Position numbers and translations under genes: made by a program. Under the pieces are notes generated by a model. It made no database searches. It saw nothing but the letters and a program-made list of their open reading frames with translations, and had not been told where the DNA came from. 64,000 nucleotides of DNA, from contig JBQCHY010000054.1 of NCBI GenBank assembly GCA_051954235.1, positions 1 through 64,000 on the forward strand, given 5' to 3'. This stretch comes from 62-47 sp051954235 (GTDB lineage: Bacteria; Pseudomonadota; Alphaproteobacteria; Rhizobiales; Xanthobacteraceae). Positions 25,431-36,285 of this stretch are shown one piece after another; positions within the stretch are counted from its first letter, which is position 1; each line of letters opens with the position of its first letter.

Positions 25431-25465
25431 CGCAGCCCAGATTTTTGCCGTATCTCAGTCTTCGG

Positions 25466-25580
25466 TTACCTCTTCTTCCACCCCCGATGTCCCGGTGCTC
25501 CGCCGCTTGAGCGTGGCGATGGGCTGTCCTTGATCACGCCGCCGAATTCCTGTCCGCCTTCGCGCGCCAATTTGGTTGCT
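25466..25580 (-). pseudogene. Displaced copy of the uvrB 3' end
   Basis: Read on the minus strand this ends ...LAREGGQEFGGVIKDSPSP and RSSGGAPGHRGWKKR then TAA, against SMREGGQEFGGVIKDSPSP and RSSAGAPGKRGGWKRR at the end of the intact uvrB (27616 onward). The reading frame and stop are kept, and about 55 bases in the middle are nearly identical between the copies. There is no start codon or upstream uvrB sequence, so this is a severed tail. The rest of the 25401-25712 stretch holds the dpnI palindrome and nothing else I can name. Confidence 0.88.
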
Positions 25581-25712
25581 GTCGAGTGAACTAAGCGATT
25601 ATTTTTCTCCACCTCGCTTCTCGGGTCCGCTGCTGCTTCGACGCGGCGGCAATTTTAATGGCATTTCGTCATGAAATTACTCGCGATGCAGTTCGCGGGA
25701 CGAATTACAGCC

Positions 25713-26945
25713 TTAGTGCCCGCTCATGACGAGGGTTTTGACGGGGAGCACCAGCGCTTGGATGCGCAGCAGCATCGCATGAACGAGCCCTACGGCATCG
25801 ACGGCGTGAAGCGCAAAGCGCTTGAAGGCGCCGGTGTCCTTCGATTCGATCAGGTCGTGATTGCTGGTGTAGGCGTTGACGACGCAACTGCTCCCGGGCG
25901 TGACGCCCTGAAGGCCGCCTTTATAGAGCGGCTCGAGCAGCACGAGGATGGAGCCCGGGCGCAGCACCTGCTGGGCTTCGACGAGTTGCTCGCCGCCCCG
26001 GAATTGACCCGCTGCGATGTAATTCTGCACGCTGACGACGACCATCGGGATGATCGTCCATGGTTTTGAGATGCATGTCGCCTCGGCGATCATCCCGACC
26101 TTCATGACCTGCGCTTCGATCTGACCGAACCCGGCCGAAAGGACGCGTTGGCCTGCGCCTTCCGGAATCAGGATACCGGCCGGCCGCATGATCGGGCTGA
26201 CGATGTCGCCGGGCCGTAGCGAGAACTGCTCGACGCGCCCGGCGACGCCGGCGCGAATAGAGGTCTTGTCGAGTTCGACCTGAGCCTGGGCGAGCGCCGC
26301 TTCTGCGCTGGCTTTCTCCGCGGGGAGAAGCGAGGTCACCCGCGCCATCGCGGATTGTTTTGCCGCTGTCGCGGCATTGACCGCACCCTGCCGCCCGGTG
26401 GCCAGCACTTCCAGCTTCTCGATCTCTCGTTGCGGGACAATGCCGGGATTTCGTTTCTGCAACTCGCGTTTGACATCGAGATCGTCGGTCGCCTGCTGAT
26501 AGGCACTCTTGGCTTCCTGGATCTGGCCGTCGGCTTTGACGACATCAGCCTGCGCCGCCACCAGCGCGGCATCGACCTCGGCGATCTTGCGACGAGCGGT
26601 TTCCAGCGCTGCTTCCTGCTTCGTACTGTCGAGCTTGAAGATGACGTCGCCCTTCTTCACCGGCGCGCTGAAATCGACATGAACCTCCGATACGCGACCA
26701 GTAGCTTCCGGAATGATCGGCACAGTCCTGTAAAAGAGCGTCGCGGTGGTGGTGGAGGGATGGAAATAGAAGATCAGCGTGATCAGGGAGACGGTCAGCA
26801 TGAGGCAGGTGATGATGCCCCATCTCAGTTCGAACCACACGGAGAACAGCGTGATCTCGCGGCCAAGCCGTTTGCCCTGTGCATAGCGCCGATAAAGGTA
26901 GTCGGGCAATATTGTCAGCAGCGAGCAAAGCAGCACTTCAAGCAT
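25713..26945 (-). CDS. HlyD-family membrane fusion protein (YibH/YiaV-like)
   Basis: 410 residues. A hydrophobic N terminus and a clear membrane segment at about 42-61 anchor it in the inner membrane. Then come a barrel-sandwich half (VPIIPEATGRVSEVHVDFSAPVKKGDVIFKLD), a long coiled-coil hairpin (about 110-225, ALETARRKIAEVDAALVAAQ), the second lipoyl half (IRAGVAGRVEQFSLRPGDIV) and a beta-barrel part. This is the adaptor type of tripartite pumps, but no transporter gene is beside it. Pairing with a DUF3302 gene is the arrangement of E. coli yiaVW and yibHI. The start at 26945 overlaps the upstream stop by 8 bases. Confidence 0.86.
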   Translation of the reverse strand: MLEVLLCSLLTILPDYLYRRYAQGKRLGREITLFSVWFELRWGIITCLMLTVSLITLIFYFHPSTTTATLFYRTVPIIPEATGRVSEVHVDFSAPVKKGDVIFKLDSTKQEAALETARRKIAEVDAALVAAQADVVKADGQIQEAKSAYQQATDDLDVKRELQKRNPGIVPQREIEKLEVLATGRQGAVNAATAAKQSAMARVTSLLPAEKASAEAALAQAQVELDKTSIRAGVAGRVEQFSLRPGDIVSPIMRPAGILIPEGAGQRVLSAGFGQIEAQVMKVGMIAEATCISKPWTIIPMVVVSVQNYIAAGQFRGGEQLVEAQQVLRPGSILVLLEPLYKGGLQGVTPGSSCVVNAYTSNHDLIESKDTGAFKRFALHAVDAVGLVHAMLLRIQALVLPVKTLVMSGH

Positions 26946-27414
26946 GGCTCTGCTCCCCGCCTGCGCTGTCCTTGCCGGAGTCTTGAGATCTATCCGGTCT
27001 GTCCGTATCGGCCGAGAGCTTTTGCGGTTCGGGTCTCTCTGTCTCTTCGTCGATATTTGCCGGGACGCCGGCCATTCTTGCGACAGAGTTAGCAATACTG
27101 CGCAGCGGCGTGCCGAAATCCGGCAGATCGATCATCGCCAACAGTAATCCCGCTACCCAGAACAGATGGATGTGCGTGAACAGTGCCAGCAGGCCGAGCA
27201 CGGCGACAATCTCGAATTGCAGCTTCTGCGATTTGTGCGCCATCCGCTCGGGCAGCGTATGGAGCCGCAGGTAAATATTTCCGACGGCAAGAACGGCGGC
27301 GATCAAAATGATGCCGACCGCAATCATTAAAATGTCCGTATCGCCCGGAGCCGTGATGAAGGAGGGCAGGTGATGAGGCGCGGCTGGATGAACCAATTCG
27401 CTCAAGCGGCCCTC
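26938..27414 (-). CDS. DUF3302-like inner-membrane protein (YiaW/YibI-like)
   Basis: 158 residues from the ATG at 27414. Two membrane segments (ILMIAVGIILIAAVLAVGNI and IVAVLGLLALFTHIHLFWVA) enclose the short polar LHTLPERMAHKSQKLQ, and the LFTHIHLFW pattern is that of DUF3302. A long acidic C-terminal tail (about 50 residues, rich in E, D, S, P) is extra compared with E. coli YiaW. A GTG at 27435 or an ATG at 27327 could also be the start; none has a strong ribosome site. Coupled to the HlyD-type gene by an 8-base overlap. Function unknown. Confidence 0.72.
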   Translation of the reverse strand, partial: EGRLSELVHPAAPHHLPSFITAPGDTDILMIAVGIILIAAVLAVGNIYLRLHTLPERMAHKSQKLQFEIVAVLGLLALFTHIHLFWVAGLLLAMIDLPDFGTPLRSIANSVARMAGVPANIDEETERPEPQKLSADTDRPDRSQDSGKDSAGGEQSHA

Positions 27415-27460
27415 CATGCACAGCAAATGGTGCACGCGGCAAATATCTCAGGACAGCAAC

Positions 27461-27491
27461 TAATAAAGTCGTCTCGACCTTCGTCGAGACG
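27461..27491 (-). terminator. Hairpin between uvrB and the DUF3302 gene
   Basis: On the minus strand CGTCTCGAC-GAAG-GTCGAGACG is a perfect 9-bp stem followed by ACTTTATTAG. Probably ends uvrB transcription. Confidence 0.5.
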
Positions 27492-27615
27492 GTTCCATCA
27501 TTACACAGGGCGAGGAATTGGCAAGTTCAATCTGCGGTCGCGTTTGTCTTGCGACGTTGTGCTGTGCCGAAAATGGATTACGCCGTCATGGACGGCTTGC
27601 GGACAGAGGCGTGAG

Positions 27616-30744
<3,129 letters not shown>

Positions 30745-30806
30745 CGCCGGAATATGGGATGAGTCCGGCGGCGATAAAAGGGCAAAAATCCCGAAGGAAA
30801 CTCGCG

Positions 30807-31019
30807 ATGAGCGATCATCACAAAGACGATGCGGAGGACGATGGCTCGCGCAGCTTTTGCGTGTTTGAACGCGATCGTGCTTTGCCGCGTCCGACGCCGT
30901 GGAGGCCGTTGATGACTGACGCGCCGGTGCGACAAAAGACGTCCGTAAAAACCCGCTGGGCCGGCTGCATGGCAACGATCGTCGATCTGGTGCAGTCGCG
31001 CCGTCGGCGAAACCCTTGA
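30807..31019 (+). CDS. Small hypothetical protein, 70 aa
   Basis: MSDHHKDDAEDDGSRSFCVF then a basic, proline-containing middle and KTRWAGCMATIVDLVQSRRRR. GAAGGAAA precedes the ATG at 30807 by 9 bases. It is divergent from uvrB, with only 62 bases between starts. I recognise no family; the coding case rests on the ribosome site and the absence of anything else in the gap. Confidence 0.35.
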   Translation: MSDHHKDDAEDDGSRSFCVFERDRALPRPTPWRPLMTDAPVRQKTSVKTRWAGCMATIVDLVQSRRRRNP

Positions 31020-31042
31020 GGCACGTTGCCAGGCGCTGTGCA

Positions 31043-32101
31043 TCACGCCCTTGTCGCGTTGGTCGGCCGCAAGCGCCGCAGCGGTTCGGGCAGAATGCCA
31101 TCGAACCATGCGCTGATTGCCACTTGCCGCCGGTAATACCAAAGGCCTGCGACGATGACGCCGATACCGATCAGTGACAGCACGAACGGAAACAGCATCG
31201 AGTTCTTGAATACCTTGTCGGCGAGATCGCCGAGATAGATCGCGATTCCGATGGTGCCGAACACCGCGAACACCCGCCGGCCGAGATAGACTGCGAGGAA
31301 CAGGAAACCGATGTTCATCGCGCAGTAGAGCGCCTTCTGCACGGCGGTGCCGTCGGACGCCGCGGTGATGCCGCCCCAGAACGTCAGCACGCCGAACAGG
31401 TAGAGCCAGAAGGCGAAATCGCCCGAGCGCTGCCAGATGTTGACGGCGAAGGCGACGATCAGCATCCCCAGCCCGAACACGATGGAAACCTGCCGCGCGG
31501 TTTCCCAGTTGCCGTAGCGGGTGCCGGTGATCCACGGAACCACATCCATCGACAGAAACCACAGCGCGATGCCGGCAATCAGCACGATGAACGGAAAGCG
31601 ATAGAACCACAGCGCGACGACCGACGCTGCGATCGCCGCAAGCTCCATGAATACCCAGCTTCCCTTTATCCAGACGTAGAAGTCGTGCGTCGTGCCGGGT
31701 TTGCCGAACGTTCCCCACAGATTGAGCGCGTCCTGAACGCCGTAGGCGGCGAGCGGTGCCATCGTGACCGCAACGGCGATCAGCAGGCCGCCGGGTGTGC
31801 GCAGATTGCCTTGGGTCCACAGGTAATGGCCCGCCAGCAGGAACAGCACGGCGTAAACGACGGCGGTGATGGCGAGCGCCCAGCCACCCATCTGCGAGAA
31901 CGCCAGGGTGGAGAACAGGCCCATCGCCGACATCACGATCAGCGCGCCCGCGTACCATAGCAGATGCGCGACGTCGAAGGCTTTGGTCGGTGCGCTCGCT
32001 GGAGCGCGACTTGCGAGGAATGTGGTGAGGCGACTGAGGTCTGCGTCGGAGAGAATGCCGGCGGCGGCCGCGGCCTTCAGGTCGTCAATCGAATAGGCCA
32101 T
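31043..32101 (-). CDS. DUF2157-like polytopic membrane protein
   Basis: 352 residues. A cytoplasmic N-terminal 45 residues (SIDDLKAAAAAGILSDADLSRL) resemble the short helical start of DUF2157 proteins. At least eight membrane segments follow: FDVAHLLWYAGALIVMSAMG, ALAITAVVYAVLFLLAGHYL, LLIAVAVTMAPLAAYG, WVFMELAAIAASVVALWFY, and others. It ends with a basic tail EPLRRLRPTNATRA. Function unknown. Divergent from a glutathione transferase gene across a 190-base region with a long palindrome. Confidence 0.7.
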   Translation of the reverse strand: MAYSIDDLKAAAAAGILSDADLSRLTTFLASRAPASAPTKAFDVAHLLWYAGALIVMSAMGLFSTLAFSQMGGWALAITAVVYAVLFLLAGHYLWTQGNLRTPGGLLIAVAVTMAPLAAYGVQDALNLWGTFGKPGTTHDFYVWIKGSWVFMELAAIAASVVALWFYRFPFIVLIAGIALWFLSMDVVPWITGTRYGNWETARQVSIVFGLGMLIVAFAVNIWQRSGDFAFWLYLFGVLTFWGGITAASDGTAVQKALYCAMNIGFLFLAVYLGRRVFAVFGTIGIAIYLGDLADKVFKNSMLFPFVLSLIGIGVIVAGLWYYRRQVAISAWFDGILPEPLRRLRPTNATRA

Positions 32102-32233
32102 GCATCGTCTCCGGCATCCGCGACTGGGGTGCGGTGATTGTGTCGTCGTGCGCGATATGAAGGTTCAGCAAGGAAATATTCGGGCACGATATCCTCCTTG
32201 CAGTCTGCCGTTGACTTCGACGCGATGATGGTC

Positions 32234-32261
32234 CCATATCCATGCAAATGCATGAATATGG
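32234..32261. promoter_or_regulatory. 28-bp near-perfect palindrome upstream of GST
   Basis: CCATATCCATGCAA (32234-32247) and ATGCATGAATATGG (32248-32261) are inverted copies with two mismatches. The site ends 30 bases before the GST start, in the shared upstream region of two divergent genes, which fits an operator. Confidence 0.45.
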
Positions 32262-32291
32262 CGGAGCGCCGCCGCGAATGAGGCCCACAAC

Positions 32292-33002
32292 ATGATCGAC
32301 CTGCATTACTGGACCACGCCGAACGGCCACAAGATCACGATGTTTCTTGAGGAGACGGGGCTGCCCTACACCATCTTCCCGGTCAACATCGGCAAGGGCG
32401 ACCAGTTCAAGCCGGACTTCCTTGCGATCGCGCCGAACAACCGGATGCCGGCCATCGTCGATCACGCGCCGAAGGACGGCGGCAAGCCGATCTCGATCTT
32501 CGAATCCGGCGCCATCCTGCTCTATCTCGCCGAAAAGACCGGCCAATTCCTGCCGTCGGACGTGCGCGGTCGCTTCGATGTGCTGCAATGGCTGTTCTGG
32601 CAGATGGGCGGGCTCGGCCCGATGGCCGGCCAGAACCATCACTTCCGCAATTACGCGCCGGAAAAGATTCCCTACGCGATCGACCGCTACGTCAACGAGA
32701 CCAACCGGCTCTACGGCGTGCTGAACAAGCGTCTCGCGGATCGCAGCTTCATCGCGGGCGAATATTCCATCGCCGACATGGCCTGCTATCCGTGGGTGGT
32801 GCCTTACGCCAATCAGGGCCAGAACATCGACGACTTCCCGCATCTCAAGCGATGGCTGGAAACGATTGCCGCGCGCCCGGCAACGCAGCGCGCCTATGCC
32901 AAGGCGAAGGAGATCAATCCGAACTTCGGCCAGCCGGCGATCCGCACAGAAGAGGAGCGTAAGCTGTTATTCGGTCAGACCGCGAGCGTTGTGAAAAATT
33001 GA
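32292..33002 (+). CDS. YfcG/Ure2-like glutathione S-transferase
   Basis: 236 residues. The N-terminal thioredoxin-like domain has YWTTPNGHKITMFLEETGLPY, then NNRMPAIVD and FESGAILLYLAEKTG; these are the marks of the YfcG/Ure2p (Nu) class, which act as disulfide-bond reductases using glutathione. The C-terminal helical domain has WQMGGLGPMAGQNHHF and YSIADMACYPWV, also class-specific. One of four GST-like genes in the window. A 28-bp palindrome sits just upstream. Confidence 0.92.
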   Translation: MIDLHYWTTPNGHKITMFLEETGLPYTIFPVNIGKGDQFKPDFLAIAPNNRMPAIVDHAPKDGGKPISIFESGAILLYLAEKTGQFLPSDVRGRFDVLQWLFWQMGGLGPMAGQNHHFRNYAPEKIPYAIDRYVNETNRLYGVLNKRLADRSFIAGEYSIADMACYPWVVPYANQGQNIDDFPHLKRWLETIAARPATQRAYAKAKEINPNFGQPAIRTEEERKLLFGQTASVVKN

Positions 33003-33032
33003 CGGCAACCGAGTGCCAGCTTTCACGTTCTC

Positions 33033-33113
33033 CGTCATTGCGAGGAGCGCGACGAAGCAATCCAATTCTTGCTTCAGGAGGTTCTGGATTGCTTCGCTTC
33101 GCTCGCAATGACG
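33033..33113. repeat. Family B palindromic repeat, copy 4
   Basis: CGTCATTGCGAGGAGCGCG to CGCTTCGCTCGCAATGACG with CAATCCAA / CTGGATTG inside. Sits between the two GST genes, ending 29 bases before the second. Confidence 0.88.
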
Positions 33114-33142
33114 ATATGCGCTGACGAGGAGAAGTAAGTTTT

Positions 33143-33841
33143 ATGGATCGCAAATTATTCGAACTCGTCGGCACCGACGCCACGCGGCCGTTCAGCCCGT
33201 TCTGCTGGCGGACGCGGATGGCGTTGGCGCACAAAGGTCTGAGCGCCGAAACCGTTCCGTGGCGCTTCACCGAGAAATCCGCCATCGCGCCGCATGGCTC
33301 GGAGAAGGTGCCGGTGCTGCTCGACGGCGAAACGGCGGTGGCCGATTCCTGGACTATCGCCAATTATCTGGAAGATACCTATCCGGATCGTCCATCGCTA
33401 TTCGGCGGCGAGGGCGGCCGTGCGATGGCGCGGATGCTCAACTGGTGGGGCGATGTCGTCGTGGTCGGCGGCATGTTTCCCATGATTGCCGCCGATATCG
33501 TCACGCGGCTTGCGCCGGACGATGCGGCCTATTTCCGCAAGACGCGCGAGGCGCGGCTCGGCGGTAGGCGGCTCGAAGAGGCCGCCGCTAATCGCGACAA
33601 GGACGTGCTGGCGTTTCGCAAGACCCTCGATCCGATGCGCCTGACGTTGAAGACGCAAGCCTATCTTGGTGGCGCCGCGCCGAACTATGCGGACTATATC
33701 GTGTTCGGTTGCTTCCAGTGGGCGCGCGTGGTGAGCGAGTTCAAACTGCTCACGGACGACGATCCCGTCTATGCATGGCGCGAACGTTTGTTCGATGCGT
33801 TCGATGGGTTGGCGCGCAAGTCGCCGGGATTTGCCGTTTAG
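33143..33841 (+). CDS. Beta-etherase (LigE)-like glutathione S-transferase
   Basis: 232 residues. It follows the LigE/LigP pattern of Sphingobium closely: SPFCWRTRMALAHKGLSAETVPWRFT, SEKVPVLLDGETAVADSWTIANYLEDTYPDRPSLFGG, YLGGAAPNYADYIVFGCFQWARVV and DDPVYAWRERLFDAFDGLARK. LigE cleaves beta-aryl ethers in lignin-derived dimers with glutathione. Many alphaproteobacteria carry such genes without lignin clusters, so the substrate here is open. It may share a transcript with the GST 140 bases upstream, though a repeat lies between. Confidence 0.87.
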   Translation: MDRKLFELVGTDATRPFSPFCWRTRMALAHKGLSAETVPWRFTEKSAIAPHGSEKVPVLLDGETAVADSWTIANYLEDTYPDRPSLFGGEGGRAMARMLNWWGDVVVVGGMFPMIAADIVTRLAPDDAAYFRKTREARLGGRRLEEAAANRDKDVLAFRKTLDPMRLTLKTQAYLGGAAPNYADYIVFGCFQWARVVSEFKLLTDDDPVYAWRERLFDAFDGLARKSPGFAV

Positions 33842-33849
33842 GGCAATGC

Positions 33850-34728
33850 TTAGGCGCGAGTGAACACGCGCTTGTCATGCAGCATGGTCAGCACAGCGTG
33901 CAGGTCCGGCAGCACCGCCGCGCACTTGGCGCGGGTGTCGTCGCTCGGCGGCACGATGTCAGGCACCATGATCGGGATCGTGCCGGCATTGTGCGCCGCC
34001 TCGATGCCGGGACGCGAGTCCTCGACCGCGACGCAGACTCTTGGTGCGAAGCCGAGGCGCTCCGCCGCCAGCAGATACAAGTCCGGGCTCGGCTTGCCGT
34101 GCGCGACGTCGTCACGGGTGAGCACCGTATCGAAGCAATCACGAATGCCGGCGAGCGCCAGATGATTCTCGGCGTTATGCCGCGTCGACGAGGTGACGAC
34201 GGCTGCGGGGCAATCGAATTCGCGCAGCGCCGCGACCAGTTCCAGCGTGCCGGGCTTCAGCGGCAGTCCGTCGCGCAGCATGCCGTCGCGATGGACTTCG
34301 TAAGCCGCGCGCACGTCGTCGATGCGGAAGCCCGCGCCGTAGTGATTGCGCAGCATGATTTCGCATTCCGCGGCCGGAATGCCTATCATGGCATGCGCGA
34401 TGGCGGTGCCGTCGCCATAGCCGAGATCGGCCAGGGCGTTGCACAGGCTGGTGCGATACACGCGTTCGGTGTCGAGCAGCGTGCCGTCCATGTCGAGCAG
34501 CACCGCGTTGATGGTGTGATGTTGCAAGGATGCGAGCACCGCCACTGCGCGCAGGCACTCACGACAAAGGCAATCGGCGAAGCCGGTGCCGGATGCCGGC
34601 AACGGCAGCCGCGCGGCCTCCTCGCCGCACCAGCAGTCGGTCGACAGCGTGCAGCTAAACGCCGTGCCGCAGCGCGCGCAGGTGAGCTGCCTTGGCGATG
34701 GAACTGATTGAGCTAACGGATTTGTCAT
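33850..34728 (-). CDS. Cysteine-rich (CWC) domain fused to HAD hydrolase
   Basis: 292 residues. The N-terminal 60 carry eight cysteines in the Cys_rich_CWC pattern: CARCGTAFSC, DCWCGEEAARLPLP and DCLCRECLR. Then a HAD phosphatase begins with nucleophiles D79 and D81 in LLDMDGTLLD, cap helices, VVTSSTRHNAENHLALAG, the lysine in HGKPSPDLYLLAAERLG and VAVEDSRPGIEAAHNAG. The order and length resemble beta-phosphoglucomutase-like enzymes. CWC proteins usually are separate small proteins; no stop or obvious second start divides the two parts here. The HAD half alone could begin at an internal GTG or TTG. Confidence 0.83.
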   Translation of the reverse strand: MTNPLAQSVPSPRQLTCARCGTAFSCTLSTDCWCGEEAARLPLPASGTGFADCLCRECLRAVAVLASLQHHTINAVLLDMDGTLLDTERVYRTSLCNALADLGYGDGTAIAHAMIGIPAAECEIMLRNHYGAGFRIDDVRAAYEVHRDGMLRDGLPLKPGTLELVAALREFDCPAAVVTSSTRHNAENHLALAGIRDCFDTVLTRDDVAHGKPSPDLYLLAAERLGFAPRVCVAVEDSRPGIEAAHNAGTIPIMVPDIVPPSDDTRAKCAAVLPDLHAVLTMLHDKRVFTRA

Positions 34729-34827
34729 CGCACGGCCCGGCGCATCTCTGGTATTTTCATCGCCTGTTCATCTCGGCGAACCGACATTGGGCGCGTCAGT
34801 GCCTCATGGAATATCAGAGTTAGTCCG

Positions 34828-36285
34828 ATGGCTCGCGATCCGCAAGCGGCGCTCGTCGCTCTCAATCGGTTTGGGTTCGGGGCACGGGGCGGCGCATCCG
34901 GCGATTTCATCAATGCGGCGTCCGATCCACGCGGGTTCGTCGCGGCGGAACTGCAACGCCCGGCGGCGGCGCTGATCGAATCGCCCGCATTGCAATCGAC
35001 CCCGGTGTTGGCGTCGGAGTTGTTAGCGTTCCAGGCCGAGCAGAAAGCGAAGCGCGAAGCGGATGCAAAGGCCGCAGCCGCCAAGACGGCGATGGCGTCG
35101 CAAGAGCCCGGCGGGATGATGGACAAGGCCGCGCCGTCGGCAACGATGCCGCGTCCGCCGAAGCCTGCGCCCAATGTGATCGAACGGACGTTTCGCGCCG
35201 AGGCGCTGGCGCGCATCCAGCGCGCGAGTATCGCCGAATGCGGCTTCCTCGAGCGGCTGGTGACGTTCTGGTCGAACCATTTCTGCATTTCGGTCAGCAA
35301 GGGGCAGCCGGCGCGCATCTGGGCGGGGGCGTTCGAGCGCGAGGCGATCCGCCCGCACGTACTGGGCCGGTTCGCCGATATGCTGAAGGCGGTCGAACAA
35401 CATCCGGCGATGCTGTTCTTTCTCGACAATCAGCAGTCCATCGGTCCCAACTCCCGCGCTGGCCAGCGCGGCAAACGCGGGCTTAACGAGAATCTCGCGC
35501 GCGAAATCATGGAATTGCACACGCTCGGTGTCGGCAGCGGTTACACGCAAGCTGATGTTGTCGCACTCGCGAAGATTCTCACCGGTTGGACCTATGCCGG
35601 GCGGCAAGGGCGGTTAGGCGAGCCCGGCAGTTTCGTTTTCAATGTCAACGCGCACGAGCCGGGCGAGATCGTTTTGCTCGGCAAGGGTTATCCCGACAAT
35701 AATGCGGCGCAAGGCGAAGCGGCGCTCGCCGATATCGCGCGTCGGCCCGCGACCGCAAAATTCATCGCGACGAAATTGGTTCGGCATTTCGTCGCCGACG
35801 ATCCGCCACCTGCGCTGGTGGTGCGCTTGGCCGATGTTTTTACGAAGACCGATGGCGACCTGCGCGCGGTATCGCATGCGCTGGTGGATGCGGACGACGC
35901 GTGGCGCGCGCCGATGACCAAGATGCGGTCGCCCTATGAATTCCTGATCGCGACCGGCCGCCTGATGGCGCTGATCCCGGAGGATCCCGGCCGCTATCTG
36001 TACGGGCTCAACGTGCTCGGTCAGCCGCTATGGGCGCCGGCTGGGCCGAACGGCTTTGCCGACACCAATGCCGCATGGGCCGCACCGGAGGGCATGAAGC
36101 TGCGTCTCGACATCGCCGCGCAGGTGGCGTCGCGCATCGGTGACAATCGCGATCCGCGCGAAATGCTCGATCTGATCGCCGCCAACGCGGCGTCGGCGGA
36201 GACGCGGCAGACCATCGCGCGCGCCGAGTCGCGTCAGCAGGCGTTTGCGTTGCTGCTGATGTCGCCGGAATTCCAGAGGAGATGA
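34828..36285 (+). CDS. DUF1800 family protein
   Basis: 485 residues. The DUF1800 pattern is clear: ALVALNRFGFGARGG at the start, FLERLVTFWSNHFCISVSKG, HPAMLFFLDNQQSIGPNS, GLNENLAREIMELHTLGVGSGYTQADV, AKILTGWTY and FIATKLVRHFVADDPPPALV. Such proteins are usually encoded beside a DUF1501 protein, as here, where the stop overlaps the next start (ATGA). Biochemical role unknown. No signal peptide of its own is visible. An alanine/lysine-rich insertion lies at about 65-110. Confidence 0.92.
   Translation: MARDPQAALVALNRFGFGARGGASGDFINAASDPRGFVAAELQRPAAALIESPALQSTPVLASELLAFQAEQKAKREADAKAAAAKTAMASQEPGGMMDKAAPSATMPRPPKPAPNVIERTFRAEALARIQRASIAECGFLERLVTFWSNHFCISVSKGQPARIWAGAFEREAIRPHVLGRFADMLKAVEQHPAMLFFLDNQQSIGPNSRAGQRGKRGLNENLAREIMELHTLGVGSGYTQADVVALAKILTGWTYAGRQGRLGEPGSFVFNVNAHEPGEIVLLGKGYPDNNAAQGEAALADIARRPATAKFIATKLVRHFVADDPPPALVVRLADVFTKTDGDLRAVSHALVDADDAWRAPMTKMRSPYEFLIATGRLMALIPEDPGRYLYGLNVLGQPLWAPAGPNGFADTNAAWAAPEGMKLRLDIAAQVASRIGDNRDPREMLDLIAANAASAETRQTIARAESRQQAFALLLMSPEFQRR

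Larger units (their letters stand above)
25581..27615. mobile_element. Putative inserted segment between two uvrB tails
   Basis: The segment between the severed uvrB tail (25466-25580) and the intact uvrB stop (27616) carries exactly one two-gene operon (DUF3302 protein and HlyD-type protein). A duplicated gene end flanking foreign DNA is the classical scar of insertion into a gene's 3' end. No integrase or transposase is present, so the mechanism is unknown and the boundary toward dpnI is not certain. Confidence 0.45.

Noticed and set aside
25713..27095. Extended start for the HlyD-type protein at 27095
   Set aside because: The added 50 residues overlap the DUF3302 gene and look unlike HlyD proteins. 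The ATG at 26945 gives a tight 8-base overlap.
25581..27615. Calling the segment between the uvrB tails a transposon or integrative element
   Set aside because: No transposase, integrase, terminal inverted repeats or tRNA site could be found, so only an insertion scar is supported.
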